Made by a program: the position numbers and the translations under genes. A model generated the notes under the pieces. The model was not told the DNA's origin. It was given only the letters and a program-made list of their open reading frames with translations, and ran no database searches. Below, piece after piece: positions 50,701 to 60,300 of a DNA stretch of 64,000 nucleotides. Positions within the stretch are counted from its first letter, which is position 1, and each line of letters opens with the position of its first letter. Source of the DNA: Salminus brasiliensis (lineage: Eukaryota; Chordata; Actinopteri; Characiformes; Bryconidae); the NCBI RefSeq assembly GCF_030463535.1, contig NC_132892.1, forward strand, positions 32,095,436-32,159,435, read 5' to 3'.

Positions 50701-53700
50701 TTGTCGACAACACCTGAAAGTGAACAGCGTGGCTCAAGTCAACCTAACCTTAAGCCTTCTGCTGGCCCACCTTCTCTTCCTGCTCACACAAAAGTTCCTG
50801 CAGAAAATACAAGCCAGTCGGGTGAGTGTTCACTCCTACATGCTATACTTTTTTACCTTAAGTAGCGGCACTGGGCAGCCAATGCGCTCTGAGAAAAGTG
50901 CTGGCTTCCCAGCACTGATGCATCAGCCAGCAGACACCCATATGATCTGCACCCAGCCCGACCTGCTGAAAGATTGTTCCCTGCGTCAGACCAGCTGCCA
51001 CCTACCAGCAGGCCCCGTCCCCACCACCACCCATGCCAGACCAGCTGCACACCCTCCTACCTGTTATACCTGCCTCTTAAGTATCTGCCACTATCAATAT
51101 CACCACTATTACCTATCACTACTCCATCACTGCCATGACTGTATTAAGTTCTACCATGATTAATAGATTATGATTATGATCAAAGCAGTTCAACAGTATA
51201 GATGGTTTGGTAACTTTTATTAATAATTTATAAACAGTTCTGATCAGGGGTGGATGGGTCGGGTCCCTCTTGTGAGTCTTGGTTCCTCCCAAGGTTTCTT
51301 CCTCCAGCTCTGAGGGAGTTTTTCCTTGCCACTGTCACCGTTGGCTTGTTCACTTGGGGTCTTGGACACCTTATGTCTTCTTATGTTATTTCTTTTTTTC
51401 TGTTTTTTTACTAATTACTGCTGCTTTGTGACAACAACAGTTGTAAATAGCTAAACCAATAAATTTGACTTGACTTTACTTGACCATACTAAGCTGTGAT
51501 GTGGGACAGAGGGAGGCCAATCATGTTCAACAAGGCCAGTTGTGCTCTCTCAGGCTCCAGCTGCTGATAACAGGCAGCATGACCCTGCTTAGCCATCTTA
51601 ACCAACTTGCTTGCCCATATAGAGTAGGTTAATGGACCAGTTTTTCAACCACTTTGACGAATAGAGACCAGTGTGGTCCATCTGAAACCAGCTGGATTGA
51701 TCTGCAGGGCAGTCTTAACTGAATAATCTGATGAGCCTGAAGTTGATTCTGATCTATTTATCTGACCTTGTCTCTCTGTCTCGTTGTTCCAGATGATCTG
51801 CACCGTGCTGGCAGGTGTTCTGCACTTCCTCTTCCTCTCTGCTTTTGTGTGGATGCTCATCGATGCTGTTCTGCTCTTCATCTCTGCCAAGAACCTCACG
51901 AAGATCCAATCCAGCAAGAAGGAGGTGCTGGGCTGGAGATGTCTGATTGTGATTGGATATGTTATTCCACTGCTTCTGGTGGGGGTGTCCGCTGGGTTGG
52001 TGCCTCATGGATACGGCTCTGAACAGTAAGTGCGGAGAAGAGGTGGGGTTTTATCAGTGGGGTGGGCTTAGATTAGATAGATTTTCAGAACTGGGGTTGG
52101 TCCATATGGCACCTCTAGCACCCCTACGTCCAGTGATTACGGTCAGAGGGAGCAAAGTCAAGTACTGTTGGGATGATGGTTCAGAATCAGACCAGTGCTG
52201 AGGAGCATGAGGATCTGAGGCACTAGCCTTACTGTCAGAGGGCCTGTATTTGACATGGACTATATATTGTACACTAATGAAGATGCATGTATGTAGTGTT
52301 GTGCAGTAGCTAATGTCCATTTTTCTGTTGATATTAAATAAGAATGAAATGTATGATTTATGCATCTCTTCTCAGATGCTGGATTAAGATGGATAAGGGC
52401 TTTTTGTGGAGTTTTTTGGGTCCCGTGAGTTTCATTCTTGCAGTAAGTGTTATCATCAAATGATTATTTTTGGGATCCTGAATGTCAAACAACATAATAA
52501 AGCAGTTTTATCAGTTTCACTCTGAATTTCTTTCTACAGTCAAACCTGATTCTCTACGGCGCCATCCTCATCATGGTGATCTTTACTCTGAAGAGTCTGA
52601 ACAATGAGATCTTACAGAGAAAAAATACTCTGGCTGATAGGAAACTCATTAAAAGCGTGATGTTTAAAACCGGGGTCCAGTTCTTCATCCTCGGTTGCCC
52701 CTGGATACTGGGTTTCTTCACCTGCAACAGTGACGTGCTGGAGATTCTCTTCTTGGTCTTCAACTCCCAGCAGGGCACCTTCATCTTCCTCATCCACTGC
52801 GTCCTCAACAAAGAGGTCAGTCTTCGAGTTCTTAAATTTAAGATGTTGAGTAAGAGGGCATTGGGAATATGGAGTGGTGGATGAATGGGGCATAAAGGAG
52901 ATGTGGGTGGAGTAATGGGACATTGAGGAGATAGGATGAAGAAATGGGGGGCTTAGGAGATGGGGTTGGGTAATGCGGCACAGAACAGGTGATGGTGGAG
53001 TAGTGGGGCATTGAGGAAATGGAGTGGAGTAGTGAGCGTTGAAGAGATAGGGTGTTGAGGACATTGGGTTGATTATTGAAAGTCGAGTGGGTTTTATTAA
53101 ACATTAAGGAGATAGGGTGGAGTAGTGGGGTGTTAAAGTGGGGTGTTAAGGAGATGGGGTGGAATAATGGGGTGATGAGAAATTGAGGTTGATGAATGCG
53201 ACATTGAGGAGATTGATAAAGTAATGGGCTGTAATGGGTCGTTGGAGATGATGGAGGAGTAGTGGGGTTTTAAGGAGATGAGGGTGGAGTAATTTGGTGT
53301 TAAAGGAGATGGAGAAGGGTAATGGGGGTTAAATTAGATGGGGGGAATAATGGAGCGTTAAAGGAGATGGGGTGGAGTAGTGGGGTGATGAGAATTTGGG
53401 GTTGATGAATGAGACAGTGAGGAGATTGGGTGGAGTAATGGGGCGTTGAGGAGATGATGGTGGAGTAGTGGGGTTTTAAGGGAATGAGAGTGGATAAATG
53501 GGGGGGTTAAAAGAGAAAGAGAGGGGCAATGGGGTGTGGGAGGTGAGGTTGGAGTACAGTGAGGAGAGGGAGGAGATGGTAATGGGGTTATTTTTTTATT
53601 ATATTATTTTATTTTTACAAACAAAAATCATGTTGATAATTATCTTCTTCCAGATCAGAGAGCAGTTCAGGAAGTGGTCAAGCACATTCTGCCCATCTAA

Positions 53701-53776
53701 AAAGCCCCACGCCATGAACAACGTCCAGAGAGAGCAAAGAGAAGCTGAACAGATACATACTGAAATTACAAAATGA
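38797..53776 (+). CDS. Gene 3: adhesion GPCR, FN2-D8C-EGF-GAIN-7TM, 781 aa
   Basis: Exons: 38797-38824, 40462-40509, 42286-42444, 43872-44195, 45174-45305, 45585-45616, 45700-45777, 45895-46072, 47101-47214, 47837-48018, 49005-49166, 50612-50821, 51793-52025, 52376-52442, 52540-52815, 53654-53776; in frame, 2346 nt. Signal peptide MSVNSYLFI+CVAVLALTSG; FN2 26-78 (CAFPFFYNGTTY, WGECLDY) with an extra Cys (ENCTREEQW); D8C-like 79-186 with only four Cys; EGF 187-230, six Cys; GAIN 242-479; 7TM about 480-740; tail ending HTEITK. The GPS has lost both a conserved Cys (Ser462) and the catalytic-type His (Tyr464) and reads Pro-Gly-Thr, so no self-cleavage is expected. GPS-7TM exons are nearly identical to gene 2, while the exon 45895-46072 is very unlike its gene 1/2 counterpart. 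AATAAA at 53888-53893. Confidence 0.87.
39785..40015. repeat. Direct repeat downstream of gene 3 exon 1
   Basis: Second copy of 38208-38443. The pair brackets the first coding exon of gene 3. Confidence 0.9.
41588..41853. repeat. Direct repeat before the FN2 exon of gene 3
   Basis: 'CAATGCTTTCTGTTCATGTG' to 'GAGTGCTTAAAGGTTTTTTA'. Repeated at 42784-43051 in the same orientation with scattered differences. Confidence 0.9.
42784..43051. repeat. Direct repeat after the FN2 exon of gene 3
   Basis: Second copy of 41588-41853. It follows a SINE/LINE-like tail ('AAATAAAACTGAATTGAATT' near 42709). 43060-43860 is intron with no recognisable element. Confidence 0.9.
44350..44920. mobile_element. Fold-back element in the D8C-EGF intron of gene 3
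   Basis: The left arm ('CATGGGTGGAACATGGGCCA', about 44367) is answered by an inverted right arm ('ACCTAGCCCATGTTCCATTC', about 44882), giving a large hairpin with a 400-bp unrelated centre. No transposase. Confidence 0.7.
46180..46985. repeat. Tandem array of AGAACC/GGTTCTT-rich units
   Basis: A block beginning 'GGAGATCCTCTGGAGTGGTA' occurs at about 46208 and 46679, and a partial block ('AACATTTGGTTTATTTGGTG'-type) recurs between. It is related to the MITE at 48178-48566 and lies in the GAIN intron of gene 3. Confidence 0.75.
48178..48566. mobile_element. MITE, 'AAAGGTGCTACAAAGGGGTT' family
   Basis: The left end is 'AAATAAAAGGTGCTACAAAG' and the right end is 'CTTTTTAATAGTGTATAA', with AGAACC/GGTTCTT words inside. 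A relative lies at 49716-49910. Confidence 0.55.
50150..50395. repeat. Direct repeat before the TM1-TM2 exon of gene 3
   Basis: 'TACCTGCCTCTTAAGTATCT' to 'GTGAGTCTTGGTTCCT', repeated at 51066-51290 in the same orientation. Confidence 0.9.
51060..51485. mobile_element. Retroelement-tail-like repeat after the TM1-TM2 exon of gene 3
   Basis: Contains the second copy of 50150-50395. It continues with 'TCTGAGGGAGTTTTTCCTTG' and 'CTGCTTTGTGACAACAAC' and ends 'AATAAATTTGACTTGACTT', the 3' end of a common teleost retroposon. The copy at 50150 is a truncated version. Confidence 0.65.
52836..53575. repeat. G-rich minisatellite in the last intron of gene 3
   Basis: About 34-bp degenerate units such as 'GTGGAGTAGTGGGGTGTTAA' and 'GGAGATGGGGTGGAGTAATG'. 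Runs of three or four G are frequent on the + strand. Confidence 0.9.
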
Positions 53777-54164
53777 CCATTATTATGATCTCTGCAATAA
53801 CATGTGGTTTAATGTAGAGTTTGATTTTAGCACCATATCATATTTTTCTTCATCCAGCAAGTAACACTGTGTGCATTAATACTGATAAATAAATAAATAC
53901 ATTTACTTTATGTAAAGTCTACAAAAGTCTATGGTGGCGTCCAGAGCCAGTGAAGTGGATTCCTTACTACACACTACATTGTGATTTCCAGTGCTAGGCC
54001 TCCAACTTCCCAACTCATCCAGAAAGCATTGGAAAGAGCTCCCTCCATCTTTCATATTTATGTGCTTCAGAGAGTCCTATTCTAGTGGCAGTACTTCTCT
54101 ACAGGGACTGGCCAAGCATGTATATGTGCATTTGCACATATGTGTCAGCAATGGATGAAACCGA

Positions 54165-54900
54165 TATATGAAATTTAAGCTGTTGAGTAAGAGGGCATTG
54201 TGAATATGGGGTGGAGGAATGGGGCATAAATGGAGTGGAGTAGTTAGTGTTGAAGAGATGGAGTGGAGTAATGAGGTGTTGTGGAGATTGGGATGAATAT
54301 TGAAACATTAAGGAGGTGGGGTGGAGTAGTGGGATGTTGAGAAGATGATTGTGGAGTAGTGGGGTGTTTGGGGGGTGCGGTGGAATAATGGGGTGATGAG
54401 AAAGTGGGTTTGAAGAATGAGACAATGGGGAGATAGGGTGGACTAATGGGGCGTTGAGAAGCTGATGGTGGAGTAGTGGAGTTTTGAGGAGATAGGGTGG
54501 AGTAATGGGGCGTTGAGAAGATGATGGTGGAGTAGTGGGGTTTTGAGGAGACAGGGTAAAGTAATAAGGTGTTAACCAAGATGGGGAGAGGTAATGGGGT
54601 AAAAGTAAATGGGGTAGAGTAATGGGGTGTTAAAGCAGGTGGGGTGGAGTAGTGGGATTTTGAGGAGATAGGGTGAAGTAATGGGGTGTTAAAGCAGGTG
54701 GGGTGGAGTAGTGGGATTTTGAGGAGATAGGGTGAAGTAATGGGGTGTTAAAGGAGATGGGGAGGGGTAATGGGGTGTTATAGAAGATGGGGTGGAGTAA
54801 TAAGGGTAAGGAAGGTTGGGTGGAGTAGTAAGGGGTTAAAAGGGGGTGGGGTGGAGTAGTGGGGTGTTAAAGAGATGGGGTGGAAGTAGTTTTCTACAGG
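54165..54900. repeat. Displaced copy of the same minisatellite, with its intron start
   Basis: 'AAATTTAAGCTGTTGAGTAA' followed by 'GAGGGCATTGTGAATATGG' repeats the opening of the array at 52836, so the segment is a duplicated piece of the last intron of gene 3, not an independent array. Confidence 0.85.
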
Positions 54901-54927
54901 CATTTGCACATCAGCAATGGATGAAAC

Positions 54928-54928
<1 letters not shown>

Positions 54929-54997
<69 letters not shown>
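54929..54997. repeat. (TA)n microsatellite
   Basis: Near-perfect TA repeat of about 68 bases. Confidence 0.95.
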
Positions 54998-54999
<2 letters not shown>

Positions 55000-55044
55000 G
55001 AATATTTATGTGTCATGTGTATAAGTGGACCCTAGAGGGCAGCA

Positions 55045-55215
55045 AAGGCTCGTTGGTTTGGTTACTGTTCTATTGACCATAGGGTTTTTAACCACCAGGT
55101 TCTAAGCTGTCACTGTTGGGCCAGGGGAGCTGTATGGCCGCCCCTGTGCTCTGTCCTCAGCCCTCTAAGCAGGGATATGTGAAGAGAAGAGCTTCACTGT
55201 ACTGTAAAAGTGAAC
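55045..55215 (+). mobile_element. Degenerate SINE
   Basis: Retains 'AAGCTGTCACTGTTGGGCC' and 'CACTGTACTGTAAAAGTGAA' from the body and tail of the SINE family. The head is decayed. Confidence 0.45.
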
Positions 55216-55534
55216 GTCATGATTGACGAGACATTGAAATGAACCGGACACTTCAACCTCCTCATCACACTGAAGCCGGGCTGAGCACCACAGGACGGCA
55301 GTCAGTAATGTCGTTGGTACAGGTTTGAAGCAGTTCTGGACAGCCGTCACATCAGCGAGATGTTGACAGCTTTGCAAATGTGTAAACTAATCATGCTGTT
55401 AGCTGGTAAACAGATATTTGACACCTGGTGATGTGTGGTGCACACGCATGCAAATGCAGACCTGACTGCAGTGTTTCTGAGAGAGCTTCTTATTGATGAT
55501 GAAACAGTCACAAGACATTAGAGAAGCCATGTAC

Positions 55535-56070
55535 ACAATATGTCCATATGTATGTAGACACCCTTTCTAATAATCTAATAATCAGCTCTAATGATCATGT
55601 GCGCAAATGCACCCACATAGCTTGTCTAGTCTATTTAGAGAGGAATTGCCAATAGAATAAGACTCTCTAGAGTAGATCAACATCATAAACCTATTGGCAC
55701 CATGCTGCCTAATGCCAGGCGTGGGCTAGAGGGGTATATATAAAGCCCCCCAGCATTGAGAAGCTGTGGAGCAGTGAAAGAACTGTGTTCTCTGGAATGA
55801 TGGATGGTGGAGCTCCATCCAGCACTTTTGGGATGAGTTAGGGGGTTTGAAATATCATCCAACCTTTTGTCGACCTTCTTGTCGCTGAATGCAATCAAAT
55901 CATCACAGCAATGGTCTTCCAAAATCTAGTAGAAAGTCTGCTTCCCTGGACATGAGAGACTTTGTTGGGCTCCAATAAAAGCAGGGTCAACTCTATTTCA
56001 TACCCTTGATTTTAGAAGAAGCACTGAATGTACAGGTGTCCCAATACTTTTGTCCACATAGTGTATCTTG
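55535..56070. mobile_element. Best-preserved non-autonomous inverted-repeat DNA element
   Basis: The left end 'ATGTCCATATGTATGTAGAC' and right end 'TGTCCCAATACTTTTGTCC' form imperfect inverted repeats around a 450-bp body with 'GGCGTGGGCTAGAGGGGTAT' and 'AGAACTGTGTTCTCTGGAAT'. No transposase frame. The family recurs about ten times in the window. Confidence 0.7.
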
Positions 56071-56183
56071 ATGAAGGCCTGTTAGTCTGTTTATCTTTGA
56101 GTTGGCGAAGGATTTTGGCTTGTTATATCAGCCTGTACCAAACATGAAATTTGAAACGGCTGATGAGGTAAAATTATGAGAGT

Positions 56184-57010
56184 GGCATGCAAAAGTTTGG
56201 ACACCCTAAACGTTTTGAACTCTCATACAACTTCTACCAAGGTCTCAGACCTTGATTAGCTTGTTAGGGCTATGTTGACTATGTTCACAGTCATTTTATT
56301 TTAGGAAATGGTCAGATGATGCAAATTTCAAAGCTTTATGCATATTCTGACTCCTCAAGCCTTTTTAAATATTTAAATAACCAATGCCCATGAAGCAGAA
56401 GGAAGGTCAGTAGAAGACAGCAGTGCCTTTTCAGGTGGCTGTTTCTTCAGTACGTAATATAATTAAGGAACGGCCGTTCTAATGGGGGCGATGCAGGTCA
56501 AGAAAACTGTCTATTAATCCTATCAAATACAAAAGACTCTTAGGAAGAGAAGCCGACTCTTGTGTGGTGAGAGCACCTCTCCAACTGTTAAAATGGTGCT
56601 TGTGTTGCAGCCAGTGGCACAGAGACAGAATGGATTCAGTTACCAAAATGAAACTGAAGATGGAAGGAGGATGGTTTCTGCAGCAGAATAAGGATCTTAA
56701 AACACACCTCAAAATCATCAGTGGATGACCTCACACATAGGAGTTGTCCTCTGCAATTGAACTGACCCCATTAATTCACTCAGTGAAACACACAGTGGTC
56801 AGGTTGATCATGCTCATAGACCAGCCAAACCACTAACCCCCATTGGAAGCATTGGAACCTTATGCTGGTCAAGAGCTAAGGATACTGACCATGCAGTCCA
56901 TGTTTTTGTTATTCTGCAACTGTAAAAGTAGAAAATCATTTTTAAAATCTTCCTCAAAATATTAAAGAATTGTTTTATTTTGAACTTTTAAGAAATAACC
57001 TCTTGCTCAG
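56184..57010 (+). mobile_element. Tc1-like transposase relic
   Basis: Starts at a TIR-like 'GCAAAAGTTTGGACACCC'. The interior translates piecewise into decayed transposase (QWHRDRMDSVTKMK, GGWFLQQNKDLKTH, the latter in the place of the usual 'QQDNDPKHT'), with stops and shifts. Inactive. Confidence 0.5.
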
Positions 57011-57304
57011 CTATTTACAGACATTTGACCAATGGTGTCAATAAATATATATATAATCCAGTCTTCTGGTGAAAAGGGAGGGTCCGTTCAGGAGAAAACA
57101 AATATTCAAAGGTGCTTCTACTCAAAGCAGAACTGTTCTGCTGCTTCCAGACCAACTTAAAAATGCAAATCACTTCCAAAGATCTTTAGGTATTAAAATC
57201 CAACCTCGTACATCCAAACATAGTCCACACACCACTCACATAACTCTGACCAGCTCTCTACAGGCAAGAGGTCAACACCTTCATTTAGAAGCAAAAATCA
57301 AACC

Positions 57305-60300
57305 ATGAAGAACCTTCTAATTAGTGAGTAACACTCCTTTACCTCAGATAGATAGGAGATGTGTGTGTTCTGTATATTAATCATGTTCTAGAAGACTAAG
57401 AGGTGTGGAAACCTTTTGGTGCTACGTAGCACCATTTGTTTTATATGTAGAACCGTCTACAAACATTTTCAACAACCTGAAGAACCTTTAAACCAGCTAA
57501 AAAAAGAGTTCCACTGTTCCTATGAGTCAAATTACCCCTTTTCCCGTATTACACAGAACCCTGTTTTGTTGCATAGCTACTAAACTAATTACTTAAACAT
57601 TGATATACTGTATATTTATAGAGTAGCAGATTGTTGGGACAAGGTCAGCTGGCCTTGCCAGCCATAGCCCAGACAAGCTAATTAAGGTGTCAGACTTTTT
57701 ACATTCACTCTCACATCAAAGAACACATCAATAATAATAACAATAATAATAATAATGTCCAATTGTTTGTGGAAACCAGTTATAATACATTAAGTCAGCT
57801 CCTTTATGTTGCACCCATTGCTGACACAGTGATAGCTATCAGCACCAGGGGAATAAATAAAATACAGGCTCACATGAAAAGAAAAAGTCAATGTAACAAC
57901 AAACATGAAACATTCAGTAATCTCATTTAGCCTTTGTACTGCTACTGGCGGCACCTGGTTCAACACCTCACACTATGATTACTAATGTTCTCTAATGGTT
58001 CTGTCCAACAGGTGGGGCTGTGTTCATACTAGTGCTACCTACGGTACTGACTACAGCAAATGCATCTGTAAATGCAACAGTAAACGAATCTACAAATACG
58101 ACTGTAAATGCACTTGAAAACGAGCTTGCAAACACAACTGTAAATTCCACTTACCTCCCCAGAGACACAAATAATTGTAAGTAACTGTAAGTCAAAACTT
58201 AAACAGGTTTAAATGAACAACAAACTTTATTTGTCATTTAAATTTAACATTGCTTAATATTAAAGGGTATATTTAACTCTGTAATGATGATTGCAAATAC
58301 AAACAAATACAAAATTGCACTGATCATTTCAATTAATTGAATATTTATTTCCTGAAGTCAAATTAGCATGTCATTTAAGCTATAACACACTTGAGGTTCA
58401 TGCTATAACATGAGATATGGTGTACTGCGGTGATAGGCACAAGGCCACAGGCCGAGTATATATCGGTACACCAATGCCAATATATCACATTATAGCACCA
58501 ATCTCTAGCCCCCACAGTTCTGTTACCAGGGTTAGCAGATTAAATAGTCCCATTCTATCAGTCACCCCCCCAGCTAACACAACACCAATGCTAACATCAA
58601 ACTGTGCTCTTCAGTCAGAACAGTATTCTCCCGCTCCGTATTCCAATTATCCGCTCCACCTTAAATGGATCACTTAAATTAAGACTCTTCCTCTGATTGG
58701 CTAATCTAATTCAGTGCCTTAAACCTCACAATACACCCCACCTACCTACCTACCTAGCAACACTTCTGATGATCACTGCTCTACTTAAGACCCAATGAAT
58801 CTGTGTTTAGGGCACTTATGTGCGGATTGGGACATCTCCAGCGAATCTCCAGCAGGTTTAGCTGGTTAGCTTTCGTTTGGTTTTGGTCATGATATTTGAA
58901 ACTGCAGTAAGGAATGAAACATAGCACATATTTTAATGTCAGATATGTTGGCTAATATGTTAAGAATGATAGAAGCTAACCTTTTTTAAGACTGGTGTTT
59001 TTGTCTTATAAGCTCTGACATTGTTGCTAGGGTACTTTTGTATGTGGAGGGTAATTCTCAAGTGGCACTCCTAGAACATCTCTCCACCAATATCAAATCA
59101 AATTGCGGTTGGAAATACCTGTGGTAAATAACATTTAATCATGATGACAATCACAAAATAAATAAATGCATTGTTAACTGAATGTAAAACTGTAATGACA
59201 TGCGTACAATCAAACACACACACACACTAAGCGTTCTATTAACTTACTGTTTGATGAGCAATGAATATCAGTCAGTGATGATATTTTTAGACAGCCAGCT
59301 TACTTCCTGTCCAATGGACAAAAGTTTTTCAGACATTTACAACATGAGTTCAATAAATACAGAACTGTAATACTGTCAATTTAATGACTGTAGTAGAGTG
59401 TTGTACTGGCTATATATTATTTATGTGCAATAGCTGTGTAGTTATTAGATTATCACATTGTTAGATTATTAAATGAATAATTCTCATGTTTTTACTATTA
59501 TAGATGAATTACAGTAGCACAGCTTTTGTTATAAGATAAGATAATCCTTTATTAGTCCCATAGTGGGGAAATTCTCAGTGTTGCGGCAGAAAAGGGATAG
59601 TAAAACACTCAGATGCAAAAATGTAGATAAACTACCACTTTATACATAATATAAATAATAGAAGTAGAAAAGCAATAACAATATTTTTTACAGATTATTT
59701 ACAGATAATTGCAAATGTCTCTTATTTGCAAATAAGGGGGTGTATTGCACATTGTATTTTTACATTAAAGGACCTCTATTCATATATTATCGCACCTGTA
59801 TCAAATTTAGTTTTGGCTAATGTAATCACACAAATGTCTTACTTGGTTACTAATACATATTACATATGTAATAAGATGATGGTAATTACATTTATTTGAA
59901 CTGCTGCATTTCCTGCGATATACTAAAGTTGATCTGCATGTATATTCACAATGTTTAAACTGTATAAAAATCTGCTAGTTACAGCTATTACAATAATTAT
60001 TAATGTGTAATTACACGGCTATTACAGACAATTATAATATATAATTGTAACAGACTATCAGCAGAGTAACATATCTAACATAGCCTGAGCAATGCTGTCA
60101 TGCAGGTCATGTGTTTTGTAAACATTGTCATGTAAAAAATCAGGACACCCCATTAAAACCTTTGTTTTTTTTAACATCTTCTAACATCTGGTGATCTGAT
60201 CTTCATGTGATCTGCACTGAGAGATGGAGGTAATCTAACTAAACCTTAGGAAACATTTTTAATCATCATTTATACAATGGAATTCATAGAAACGTAATTT

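Noticed and set aside
50853-51050. Pro/Thr-rich extension of the TM2 exon of gene 3 (part of a 173-codon frame)
   Set aside because: The exon ends at a GTGAGT donor at 50822, conserved with gene 2; the extension is intron.
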